The notes under the pieces are model-generated. The model searched no databases, was not told the DNA's origin, and saw nothing but the letters and a program-made list of their open reading frames with translations. The position numbers and the translations under genes are program-made. This document shows, piece after piece, positions 10,651 to 19,868 of a DNA stretch of 64,000 bases (position 1 is the first letter of the stretch; every line of letters starts with the position of its first letter). The stretch covers positions 299,925 to 363,924 of the forward strand of contig MNCI01001838.1 of the NCBI GenBank assembly GCA_015680685.1. Reading direction: 5' to 3'. The stretch comes from Gnetum montanum (Eukaryota > Streptophyta > Gnetopsida > Gnetales > Gnetaceae).

Positions 10651-11447
10651 TGATGGGATGTGACATCACATTGGCCGCAATATCACGTACGCAATATCGT
10701 ATATGCGATATCGCGGCCCGCCACCAATTCTATAAATAAGAGGTGGCTCTTCCTTGTTTCACCATCTAGATCTAGACCTTAGCCAAACTCTTGCTGTTTT
10801 TCCATTCTAGAGTTAGAATAATTTCCATGTGCCCGCAGTAGGAGTTCCAAAGTAAATGGATCTTTATTCGAGCAATTTTGTACCTGAGCACATAATTGTG
10901 TACGGCAATAAAGACGAACTTTTGGATAAACCTTGCAGTGCATGGACTAAGCTAATTAGGATTTAATTAATGTTAAATGTTTAAATGCTTTCGTAGGACT
11001 TAATCTCTCTCAACCCTCAACTCTCATAGTTAAGTGCATTCAGTATGACCACTTCGAGCACGTGCGTTATGCTTGGTAATCCCAGTAACGAATAGCGTTT
11101 GGTAATCCCAGCAGCATTGCATTGGTTCAGGGTGTGAAACGACAAGTGGAAATAGATACTGATGCTAGGATGATTAAGGCTTAGTTAGTTAAAGTTAGTT
11201 AATTAGTATTTTCACCCTTTTCCCTCTTAGCATAGGCAATAAAACATAAAAGATATAAGAATCATATATCTCAAGTTCACTTAACCATACAACCATGACA
11301 AATACAAGTGAGCTTGGGAAAACAACGACTGATTAACCTTAAGTGTCCATAAGGCGTGTAGGCACTTAGTCTATGGAGTTCGACCAGATCACACATGTAA
11401 CGCTCGTATTCGTATGATTGAGTGTAGGGGTACCTCGCCACTCATCA
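10651..11447 (+). repeat. 3' LTR of element D
   Basis: This complete 797-bp LTR starts TGATGGGATG and ends CCACTCATCA. U3 carries several ATATCGCG, CAATATCAC and GCGATATCGC words directly before TATAAATA. AATAAA is about 180 bases later. It is followed by TCACC, the degenerate right target-site copy. Confidence 0.9.
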
Positions 11448-11452
11448 TCACC

Positions 11453-12543
11453 CTAACTACGCTCAAGAACTACATTCACCTAAGGTAGGCAACCTTAGAG
11501 GAGATGAAGTAAGTCCTAGACTAGGGAAGTCCTCAAGGCGTAGGACCTCCTCAAAAGCTAAAAAAGATAAATCAAGGGACTATGGGGAACACCATTGAAG
11601 CCAAGGCAACTCTCCCAATTCCTCATCTTCCTCTTCCTCTTCAAAGTCTAGTTCCAACAAAGATGAACGTAGGTATAGAGACAAATCTCTACTATGGGGT
11701 TGAAATAAGGATAGAAATCAAAACCATGGGAAAAATCAAAGACCTCAACATGAACACAACTGAAATTGTCACAATCGGGCAAATAGAAATAGCAAGTTTT
11801 ACCACGCCACGTCCAATGATAATGAACCCTTGTTGGCCACTAAGAGCCTAATGCAGATGACAAAGGCAATTAAGATACCCCACAGGCATTGCAGGGAAAG
11901 TCACATAAAAAGGCTCAATGTGAATAATATCTCTAAATTTGTGGGAGGCTATGATTCTGATTCACAACATCCTTTACAAGCCTTCCATAATGCTTGTGCC
12001 TTGTAAAATATTGAAAATAAGTGGCAAAAGCTTAAGCTCTTCCCTAGGACACTAATAGATGAAGCTGAAAGTTGGTATAAATCATTGGAACCAAGTTCCA
12101 TCCACTAGTGGTCCACAATGCTAAAACTTTTCAACGAAAAATACCAAACCTATGCAAGAGTGTCCAACCTAAGAAAACAAATCCAAGGATGGAAGCAAGA
12201 AAATCATGAACCCTTGGATGTGGCCTTGGATATATACTATACACTACTACATAGATGTCCTAGCCATGATTTCTCTCAAAAAGAGCAACTTTTCCACATC
12301 ATAGATGGGCTTTGTAATGAAACAAGAAAGACCCTTGGGATGTATGCTCAAGGTTAATTATATGAACTAAAAGCCCATCAGATACAAAGGCTAATTGGGC
12401 AGGTGGCAAAAGAAGGATAGCTATGTAAACAAGAGAATGTAGAGGAAAATAACTGGGATCCAACTCTTTAAAGAAAAAGGGTCGATATCTATGATGAGGA
12501 AAAAGAGGTAGCTCTTGATGAGGTGATTTCACAACAAACCTTG
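11453..12543 (+). pseudogene. gag: Element A gag, main part with capsid domain
   Basis: This is the continuation of the gag frame opened at 2076. A serine-rich linker (SSSSSSSSKSSS) and a basic region are followed by the capsid: KRLNVNNISKFVGGYDSDS, LFPRTLIDEAESWYKSLEP, MLKLFNEKYQTYARVSNL and CPSHDFSQKEQLFHIIDGL. The same domain occurs in elements C, D and F (Retrotrans_gag type), with moderate divergence. Stops lie in the linker, before the capsid motif NIENKW, and at 12355-12357. The frame ends at an N (12544), after which an inverted copy of an earlier stretch interrupts it. Confidence 0.8.
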
Positions 12544-12544
12544 N

Positions 12545-12659
12545 AGGATGTTGTGAATCAGAATCATAGCCTCCCACAAATTTAGAGATATTATTCACAT
12601 TGAGCCTTTTTATGTGACTTTCCCTGCAATGCCTGTGGGGTATCTTAATTGCCTTTGTC
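12545..12659 (-). repeat. Inverted copy of 11858-11972 between two N bases
   Basis: The 115 bases between N 12544 and N 12660 are the near-exact reverse complement of about 11858-11972 in the same gag gene (GACAAAGGCAATTAAGATAC start, ATGTTGTGAATC end). The sharp limits at N on both sides suggest an assembly or gap-filling error, not a biological inversion. The frame read across it on the minus strand is an artefact. Confidence 0.85.
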
Positions 12660-12660
12660 N

Positions 12661-12855
12661 CAGAACCAAGAAATAGGTAGGAACACTCATTGACAAATAG
12701 GGAAAATGGCTGTAGAAGAAGAGGCCATAGAATCAACCATAGAAGAAGATGATGGATGTAACATTTGCCTATATGACCATCCAAAGGGTTATTGCCCAAT
12801 CATGTTACATCTACATGAGTATTGGGCTTTTGCATTGAATCCCAGGTTTGTAAAA
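12661..12855 (+). pseudogene. gag: Element A gag zinc knuckle segment
   Basis: In frame with the ATG at 12706 lies DDGCNICLYDHPKGYCP, a CCHC zinc knuckle with spacing C-x2-C-x3-H-x4-C, one residue shorter than the classical C-x2-C-x4-H-x4-C. The following HLHEYWAFALNPRF corresponds to HLQESRVYALNPR in other copies, so the downstream block is conserved too. The knuckle binds element RNA for packaging. It is bounded by N bases at 12660 and 12856, and the sequence linking it to the capsid is replaced by the inverted copy. Confidence 0.8.
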
Positions 12856-12856
12856 N

Positions 12857-12994
12857 TGTTGGAACTAGACTTTGAAGAGGAAGAGGAAGATGAGGAATTG
12901 GGAGAGTTGCCTTGGCTTCAATGGTGTTCCCCATAGTCCCTTGATTTATCTTTTTTAGCTTTTGAGGAGGTCCTACGCCTTGAGGACTTCCCTA
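12857..12994 (-). repeat. Inverted copy of about 11523-11660 between two N bases
   Basis: Between N 12856 and N 12995 the sequence is the reverse complement of about 11523-11660 (it ends AAGGACTTCCC-type, matching GGGAAGTCCTCAAGGCGTAG read backwards). Together with 12545-12659 it shows a recurrent assembly fault in this gene: gaps filled with flipped neighbouring sequence. Confidence 0.85.
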
Positions 12995-12995
12995 N

Positions 12996-14040
12996 CATAG
13001 ATATTATGTTCAACAACGTCTTTCTCCAACTAGTTCTACGTCCTCTACTTCAAATCGCTACTACCACTCTCCTGAATATCATCATGGCATGACATCTTTT
13101 AAAGGGTCACCACCTCAAACCTCTCATCCTTCATCATATTCTCAATATTCTCATTTACACCTCCACTTTATGTCACCACCAACAACACAAGAAGGTTTAG
13201 CACCACAACATCAATGAGAGAATGCCACTTGTGCTACAAACATACACAGAAATGATAATGCCAGTAGATCTCCACCACAATCTCAAAAACACCCTTTCTT
13301 TAGGATAGTTTCCATGCGTAAGCATAACACTTATGGACCTACTAACTCATCCAAACTAGCACAATGCCAATCAAGTGCAACATCCTTCCTTTCACAACCA
13401 ATGTTCTCTAATCCTACACAAAGACAAGATCCAATGTTGCTCCAACACCTAACAAAAATGATGAATCTAGCATTGTGGAGAAACAAAAGAAGAATCCATG
13501 CATCACTAATAGTAAAGGGTGCAATTGTGGATCAAAAATTCAAAATATTAATACAACCCACAGCAAAGTTAATGAAAAAGTGTGTGAGTAAAAACCAACC
13601 TACATAATAACCACTAAACCAAAAGACACCCAGTGGCTTGAAAATGAGAATATAAAGTTGTTTCAAAGATGCATGGAGATAATTGATCTGCTTATTAGTT
13701 CTAGGCTTAGGAAAATAGACCAAATAGAGGACTTAGACATAGATATCTTACACTTTGATTATACACCAGAAAAAGATATTAAACACAGAGCCCCGAGGAT
13801 TAAAATAGAAAATCAAGAAGAAGAAGCACATACATTTGGATCCCCCAAAACAAAAATACTTTCAAATCTAGATGAAGATATGTCTTAGAATGATCCAAAC
13901 GAGACTATCACCAATGTTAGATGTGCTACCACACGATTAATTAAATCAGTAATAGTGTTAGATGGAAAATCGATGATGTACAACTAGGGAATTGTGCAAT
14001 CCATGTCCCAAATGTGTAGCCATAAGATTAGTTGTGGGGG
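12996..14040 (+). pseudogene. Element A gag proline-rich tail joined to protease C-terminal scrap
   Basis: The frame from 12996 encodes a serine/proline/tyrosine-rich tail (RYYVQQRLSPTSS, then SQPMFSNPTQRQD), like the linker before protease in C and D. Around 13500 it passes into KPKDTQWLENENI and SSRLRKIDQIEDLD. These match the segment after protease in other copies (QEDTQWLIANQES...SIDALEQ). The protease core with DSG and the MGRAWLS motif is absent, as are RT, RNase H and integrase. About 14020-14050 it ends in the conserved pol-end string GTGGGGGAGATG. So roughly 4 kb of pro-pol is missing relative to C. Confidence 0.65.
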
Positions 14041-15480
14041 AGATGCTCCATCCTAGTTCAAGAACTAATAAGTGTTTTTCACCTTTTTATTTTTACAATT
14101 TCATATCATTTTCTTATTTCTTCCGAAATTTTCTGATTCTTAATATGTTCTCCATTTCTTAATATTTTTATTTTCTTTATATTTTTCTCTTTTCTTAAGT
14201 CATATTGTTTATGTTTTATGAATGTCTTTTATATTTTCGTTAATAATACTGCCAAGTCATAATGCAGAAGTCAACATTATGTGTTGGGTTTTTGTTCTAT
14301 GCTATCAAGATGATTGGGTAAGTAATTGTGCAAAGCAGTGAGACCACCTCATCCATCCCTCTAATTCTTTGAATAAAATGTCTTTTTCATGGAAACAATT
14401 TGGTTCTTCTTTCATGAAACTAAAATCAATCAATGATCATTGAACCTTGAAGAAAGAGGGAATGACCAAGTGGGAACGGTAAGGGTGTGACCTCAAGGGG
14501 ACTTGTTGGGTTTTCGTCTTGTCTTCCTTCATGTGGTTTATGACTCCTCTTGGAATGTATCATCACTCCTCTGTCAACTAATAAAAAGGAAGCTTTGTCT
14601 TTGCATGGTGTGGTTCCCATTTCAAAAAAAGAAAAAACAAAAAGAAAAAGAAAAAAAGCAACAATAATGGGAATTCAAAGCACACCCCTTAGACACAATA
14701 ATGGGCTACAAGCACTGGTGATGGGCTTGAAAAAACATGTTATCCATGCGTGAAGGCATCCCTCTAAGGCCCTTCCGTCCTTCTTCTCCTTTCTTCTCTT
14801 TTTGGAGTGATGATCGTTCTTTGAGGTGGTTTTGGACTCTTGGTGGTTGGCAAGAGGGAACACATCAATGCAAGGTTACTGTTCATGATATGGACTTGGT
14901 CTGAACTTGGACGAATAGGTAATCATTTTAATCATATTTTTCACAAGAACCTATTGTGGACATGGTCAAGTACCTTACATCTTGATCTTTGAAATCCCTT
15001 GTCATCCCATTATTCACCTCACTACTGCATATGATTATGAGCCTTTTGGTTTTGTGTAGTATAGTACAACATCCCAACCACAATAGTTGTATGTTTTTTG
15101 AAATGAAGACATGGCCTACATTTAGCTTCTTCGGTGCCCACAGACATTTATAGAAGTGGTTATGCAAGGGTATTATGGTAGAAGCCTGCTTTGGGGAGGA
15201 CCCACTTGCATAACTTTTATTGATCATGGCTTTGAACTAACCTTTACATCTTCCAAAACATCAATGACAATTTCTCTAAATTTATGCATAATTTTGCGAC
15301 TACTCCTCATCACTTTCAATTACTTTTTTACTTTTTCCTACTTTTCTGTTAAAATATCCTTCAAGTTCAATATTTCTTGCTCATCTTTTGAATTAGACCT
15401 TTGGTTTCAATTGTTCAAAAACTTATGTGCTTCCGAAGTTATGGTTATTAGTCATGGGGGCTAGGGATGTCCGCTTTGAA
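14041..15480 (+). other. Element A 3' noncoding cassette
   Basis: No gene is seen. The shared motifs occur in the usual order: GGTGTGACCTCAAGGGG (about 14485), TTGCATGGTGTGGTTCCCAT (about 14601), GGCTACAAGCACTGG (14704) and CCTGCTTTGGGGAGGACCCA (15185-15204). The third-to-fourth spacing is about 481 bases. It ends near TTAGTCATGGGGGC, which in F' lies just after the intron donor of ORF2. Confidence 0.65.
15159..15214 (+). promoter_or_regulatory. Conserved hairpin in the 3' cassette (element A copy)
   Basis: GTTATGCAAG (15159-15168) and CTTGCATAAC (15205-15214) are perfect 10-base inverted complements. They enclose a 36-base loop holding the most conserved string of the family, CCTGCTTTGGGGAGGACCCA. 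Element F keeps 10 of 11 pairs at the same place (51591-51601 with 51637-51647). Its role is unknown; packaging, dimerisation or RNA stability are possibilities. Confidence 0.6.
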
Positions 15481-15701
15481 ATTTTGAAATTTTTCTAACA
15501 TCCTATTTTTGAACATCATGGGAACTAATAGTAATTGATCAAAATAATGTGAATAGCTTGATGATTTTAGTTACCTCATAGTCTCAGGCATACTATGCTA
15601 TCATCACATTATGCTTAAATGAAAACTAAGGGATTCGAAAAGGGTTAATTATTAAGGAAAATTTACCAAAACTAATGTTGATCCATTGGTAACTACAGGT
15701 G

Positions 15702-16090
15702 ATGCTAAAAGAAATGCCTAAGGAAGAAGGTCTTTTGCTAGGCATGGAAATGAAGCTAAGAGAGGGACAATGGAGGATATGCCCATGGACAAATCATAGC
15801 ACATACAAGATAGTAGCTCGAGCATCACATGTTTACTAGATCCATGGGATGATGAGAAGAAATTTCAGTCCATCCTTCAAGAATGTTGCACATAACTAGA
15901 GAAGCATCGACATAACAATTTAGGTTGGAAGTCTGCCACCTCTAGTGGCAATAAGAAGAATCATCTTCAACAGATTCTTAAAGACCTCTACAAATTTTGT
16001 AATTTTCAAAGCCTATCCAGTCTTTCTATCACTCTATCATTTTGTATGCATCCACTTGAATAAAATTTTATAATGCAGCATTCAATGTCA
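15702..16090 (+). pseudogene. Element A remnant in the ORF2 position
   Basis: An ATG at 15702 follows ACTACAGG, a splice-acceptor-like string at the place of the ORF2 acceptor in B, E and F. The first codons (MLKEMPKEEG) align with the start of ORF2 in B (MILKTPIVEG). After about 40 codons similarity fades and stops occur. A later frame (DPWDDEKKFQSILQECC) is not recognised. I read this as a strongly shortened ORF2. Confidence 0.4.
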
Positions 16091-16186
16091 GTTACTAGTT
16101 AGCATTAGTCAATAATTTCATACCTTTTCGGTTTTGTAAAGAAAGCTTGATCCTATTCTGTTAACTCGAGGATGAGTTTTTATTCA

Positions 16187-16198
16187 GTTGTGGGGGTA
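16187..16198 (+). other. Polypurine tract of element A
   Basis: GTTGTGGGGGTA directly precedes the 3' LTR start TGATGAG. Confidence 0.65.
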
Positions 16199-17169
16199 TG
16201 ATGAGTTATCAGTTGGTTAGGTTATCTGATAAAAAGTCAACTTTTTTGTTGGCTCCGATATCCTAGCCTTGACAACAAGGCTCCATTTTCAAGGCTTTGA
16301 TGACAAGGCTTTGATGTAAAGGCTCTGACAACAAGGCTACATCAATGAGGCCTCATCGACGCAGTCAGTTGCATTGATGAGGCCCTATTGATGCAACCTA
16401 GTAATAAAATCTATAAATATGCACTCATAGCTATGTTTATGAAACTTTTTGGTCAATAGAGTAGTTGAACTCTTGTAATTTTGTTCTATAGTCTTAAAGA
16501 ACAGTCAATGAGTGCCCACAGTGTGGATCTGAGTCAATTGTATGATGTCGTATTCGAGTGGCAATGTACCTGGACACATTCCATGAATGGAAATAAGATC
16601 AAGATTGATTCTTATTCATTGCAACACTTTGACTTAGATTAAATTTACTTTTAATGTAATTTATATTCCATGTACTTAGTTAATATTTACGTTTCCATGC
16701 ATGTTAATGAATTGGTGGAATGAGTGTGACTAATTTCGAGCATAAACATGTATTCGCTTGGTAATCCCAGTAGCATTATTGCTTGGTTTGCCCTGTAGCA
16801 TAGCGCTTGGTAATCCCAGTAGTGGATACGTGGGTTCAGGACATGTATGACAAGCTGGGAATGGACACTCATCACCCGTAGGCTAGTTTAGACTTTACTT
16901 TCAATTGTTAATTAGTTTAAATAATTGATTTCTTTATTATTGTTAGGAGTAGCATAAGATCGCAAGAAAATAAAAAATCATATGCCTCACTTTGGACTAA
17001 ACCATACATGACAAAGCTACCACTAGTCCAAGTGGGAAGATAGCAAACTACAATCAAGGCATAATGATCTAAATGCCACAACTAGTCCCATACACAGAAT
17101 TCGACTGGATGGTGCATGAACATTTGTGATTTGTATGGTCGAGCATAGGGGCTACCTCGCCGCTCATCA
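16199..17169 (+). repeat. 3' LTR of element A
   Basis: This 971-bp LTR starts TGATGAGTTATC and ends CGCTCATCA. It matches 931-1949, with TATAAATA at 16412-16419 after GACAACAAGGCT word repeats. The sequence following is not a target duplication of the left flank but the protease of element B. Confidence 0.88.
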
Positions 17170-17368
17170 GTGGTTAGTCCTATCCTATTGATTTTTTAGT
17201 CATTTATGTAGGGAAAAACAAGGGAGAAATCCCTATTATCATGGGAAGATCTTGGCTTAGCATTATGGATGCTAAGCTTGGAATTAAAGACTTGTCCTTG
17301 GAAATTTTCAAGGAGGATGAAGCTAAAATCCTTCAATGATGCAGGGTTCCATGTATCACATACAATGA
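17170..17368 (+). pseudogene. Element B protease fragment, split by element C
   Basis: The frame reads SYPIDFLVIYVGKNKG, then IIMGRSWLSIMDAKLGIKDLSLEIFKE and CITYND, the C-terminal half of the aspartic protease seen complete in C and D. It stops at 17368, where element C begins, and continues after 27061 (AATGATAATGGGTGT...). Its N-terminal half with DSG is missing because the A LTR abuts at 17169. One TGA interrupts it near 17338. Confidence 0.8.
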
Positions 17369-17970
17369 TGATGAATGGTGAGGTACCCCTATGCTCAACC
17401 ATATGAATACGAGTGTTTCACGCATGATCCGGTTGAATACCAAGGATTAAGCACCTATGTACCTCTGTAGAACAATAATAGGTTGATTAATCATTNCTGA
17501 ACTGGTGCAATGCTACTGGGATCACCAAATGCTAATCATTACTGGGTTACCAAGCACTACACACATGCTCAAAGCAGTCGTACTGAGTGTATTTAACTAA
17601 GAGAGTTGTAAGGTGAGAGAAATCATTAATTAACTAGGAAAGCATTAAATAATAATTAACACTAATTAATCTATTCTGTATGCTGCAAGGTTTATCATAA
17701 AGTTCATCTTTATTGCTGTACACAAAGTGTGCTTAGGTACACAATGCTCAAATAAAGATCCATTCACTCTATGACTCCTACTGTAGGCATGCAGAAATAA
17801 TTGTAACTCTGGAGGGAAAAATGGCAAGAGTTTGGCTAAGGGAATAACTTCTAACTGTGGAAACCAAAGGCGCCACCTCTTATTTATAGGCAAGGAGACG
17901 AGCCATGATATCGGGTATCTAATATCGCATGGTCGATCCGATATCGCGTACGCGATATCACGGTTCATCA
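17369..17970 (-). repeat. 3' LTR of element C (internal piece lost at N)
   Basis: On the minus strand it runs from TGATGAACCGTGATATCGCG to ...CATTCATCA. TATAAATA is at 17881-17888 (minus). At N 17496 the sequence skips about 205 bases present in the 5' LTR between GATTAATCATT and the ...CCAATGCAACGC part. Confidence 0.88.
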
Positions 17971-17983
17971 TATCCCCATGATT
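17971..17983 (-). other. Polypurine tract of element C
   Basis: On the minus strand AATCATGGGGATA directly precedes the 3' LTR start. Confidence 0.7.
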
Positions 17984-18129
17984 GAATGAAAACTCATTCT
18001 TGAGTTCCTTACAAAATATTGGGAAGGTATGGGATTATTGATTGAATGACCATTAACAGTGGAGTGGGAAGATAGACTCAACGTGCCTAGTAAATGGATC
18101 AACAATACAATACATGAAAACATTAGTTT

Positions 18130-18549
18130 TCATGACCACCAAAGTGAACACTGTACGTAAATGACATCTGGCCTCGTTTGGCAGCTAGGAGAGAAGGAGA
18201 GGAAGAAAGAAGAAGATGTGTTGCCGCTGGTGCCAAGATTACGCCTTCCATTGTTTATCCATAGCCATGCCACCAATCTTGCTCCTTTCGTAAACATTCC
18301 AATTCTGGTCCATCCTAAGTGTTTCCTCCAGGCCCAGTCCATTGTTGCATGATTACCATCTGCCCACACGACACAGTCACAAATGAGTGAGGGTAGATAA
18401 ATCACAATGCAATTGATACCTTGCCTCGATGTAAAGGCCATTGGCTGAGTTATGGTTATGGTAGATATTGATTTTGGAGTTTTAACACTAGTGACTACCC
18501 ATGGTGTAGGGGTTAGGAAAAATTGAAAAAATTGTGCCAGGGCCCCCAT
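18130..18549 (-). CDS. Short open frame in the ORF2 position (element C)
   Basis: An unbroken 139-codon frame starts at the ATG within the conserved string TCATGGGGG, 3' of the hairpin cassette (MGALAQFFQFFLTPTPWVV) and ends about 150 bases before the 3' LTR. Element D has a homologous but broken stretch at 10090-10507. The product has no motif I recognise and no clear membrane segment; it is W- and S-rich near its end. That it is open here while gag and pol have stops is suggestive, but one open copy of this size is weak evidence for coding. It could be a reduced ORF2 substitute or noncoding. Confidence 0.35.
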   Translation of the reverse strand: MGALAQFFQFFLTPTPWVVTSVKTPKSISTITITQPMAFTSRQGINCIVIYLPSLICDCVVWADGNHATMDWAWRKHLGWTRIGMFTKGARLVAWLWINNGRRNLGTSGNTSSSFFLSFSPSCQTRPDVIYVQCSLWWS

Positions 18550-19868
18550 GATGAAGAGCGAACCTTCAGTAGCAATAGGATGGAAAAAGATGAGGAATAA
18601 GAAAGATGGAGAAAAATTAACAATAGTAATGCTAATAAAATGAATGTCATGGATGCGGATGAAACAAAAATTGTTGATTGCAAAAAATTTTTAAGGGAAA
18701 GAAGTTAACAAGTGCACCAAAAAGGAATGCCAGTGGGTCCTCCCCAAAGCAGGCCCATGCCATTGATGCACTGACAAACTAACAATCCAAAGAGTCTGTA
18801 GGCTCTAGGAATGTCATTTGGAAGCAAGAGTTAAAAACTTACCCACAAGAAAGTACCAAGGAAAAATGATGCATCAATCAAGGTATGGACTAATGATAAA
18901 ACTGGCAATGAGGTGAAAAATGAAAAAGAAAGGTGGAGAGGAGAGAATGGAATGGAAACCCAAGAACAAGGTTGTGTAAAATCCCTTGTGTGTTTCATGG
19001 TTAATGTGACCGAATAGAACTCATTCCAAATCTAGGCTCAAAAATCCTCATTCAGTGACCTCACATCAACACATTTGACCAACCCATCCTCGTGAAATAA
19101 CAAGAATGCCTCTACAAAAAAGTCACCACCATTTCGAGGAGAGCGAGATGGAGAACCAGGAAGCAAGAAAGGGCTTGAGTTAGAGGGGACCTTTAGGCAT
19201 GGGTAAAATGTCTTTCCAGTTCCATAACCAGTGCGTGTAGCCCAATTGCATTATTGTGTCCAAGGGGTGTGCTTTGAATTGTCACTATTTTTTTTTCACG
19301 TGAGAACCACACCATGCAAAGACTTATTTTTATGAACTCAGCTTCTGATGATTTGATGAATGGTAAAAATGGCTGAAAATCCAAAGAAAAAGCATCCAAG
19401 AATTCAAGAGAATAGCCAGTACAAATGCATCGAATCCCCTTGAAGTCACACCCTTTTCATCCCTTGAGTCCTTCCTTAGTTTGAGAAATACTCGGCCACC
19501 ACTTTGTTAACAGTTTTATTAGAGAAAAGGGACTGTACAGTTTCAAGCCAAGGGAGACCACAGGATTTTATGGATGTATGGACGATGTGGACTCATTACT
19601 TGTTAATCAAAAGAACCATACCCTAATATCGACATCATACTTTAAATTTAAAATCCAAACATTAGCAATCGATATAATATTATTCATACCACCATCATGA
19701 ACACTTATTGGGTGATGAACAAAATAAAATCACACAAAGGAATGTTAAAAATATGAACGATAGTGTAAAACAAAAAATAAGAAAAATTAAGGAAATGTGC
19801 AAAACAAAAAAGTGTAAAACAAAAATATGTAAAACAAAAACTTAGAAAGAACTGAGGGCCTTCAATGA
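18550..19868 (-). other. Element C 3' noncoding cassette
   Basis: The shared motifs appear on the minus strand in the usual order: the AAGGGTGTGACTTCAAGGGG-like string (about 19435-19455), TTTGCATGGTGTGGTTCTCA (about 19300-19320), the CTACACGCACTGG variant (19224-19243) and CCTGCTTTGGGGAGGACCCA (18734-18753). The last two are about 490 bases apart. No gene is seen. Confidence 0.6.

Larger units (their letters stand above)
2206..11447 (+). mobile_element. Element D: Ty3/gypsy retrotransposon inserted in A gag
   Basis: LTRs at 2206-2928 (cut by the N at 2929) and 10651-11447 flank gag-pro, RT, RNase H and integrase in that order. Flanking 5-mers are CCACC (2201-2205) and TCACC (11448-11452), a target duplication with one C-to-T change. 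D carries no ORF2; after pol it has the noncoding cassette and a short frame. The LTR family matches H and resembles C and G (GCGATATCGC words in U3). Two single N bases hide missing sequence, at the 5' LTR/leader and in RT. Confidence 0.88.
931..17169 (+). mobile_element. Element A: LTR element with gag but no RT or integrase
   Basis: Two similar direct LTRs (931-1949 and 16199-17169) bound an internal region of about 5 kb once the nested element D (2206-11447) is removed. The internal region has a tRNA-Asp-type primer site, a gag frame with capsid and zinc knuckle, a proline-rich region, a scrap of protease C-terminus, the noncoding 3' cassette, a short ORF2-like start and a purine tract. 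The DSG protease motif, RT, RNase H and integrase are absent. It resembles plant gag-only non-autonomous elements (TR-GAG type), though a simple deletion derivative is also possible. The flanks do not form a clear target duplication. Confidence 0.7.

Noticed and set aside
12299-12799. 166-codon minus-strand frame in A
   Set aside because: It spans two N bases and the inverted copy, so it is an assembly artefact.
15156-15464. 102-codon frame over the hairpin in A
   Set aside because: The frame is not conserved in the other copies of the hairpin, so the conservation is not coding.
931-17174. GTAGC / GTGGT as target duplication of A
   Set aside because: Only three of five bases match, and the flanks come from different parts of B.
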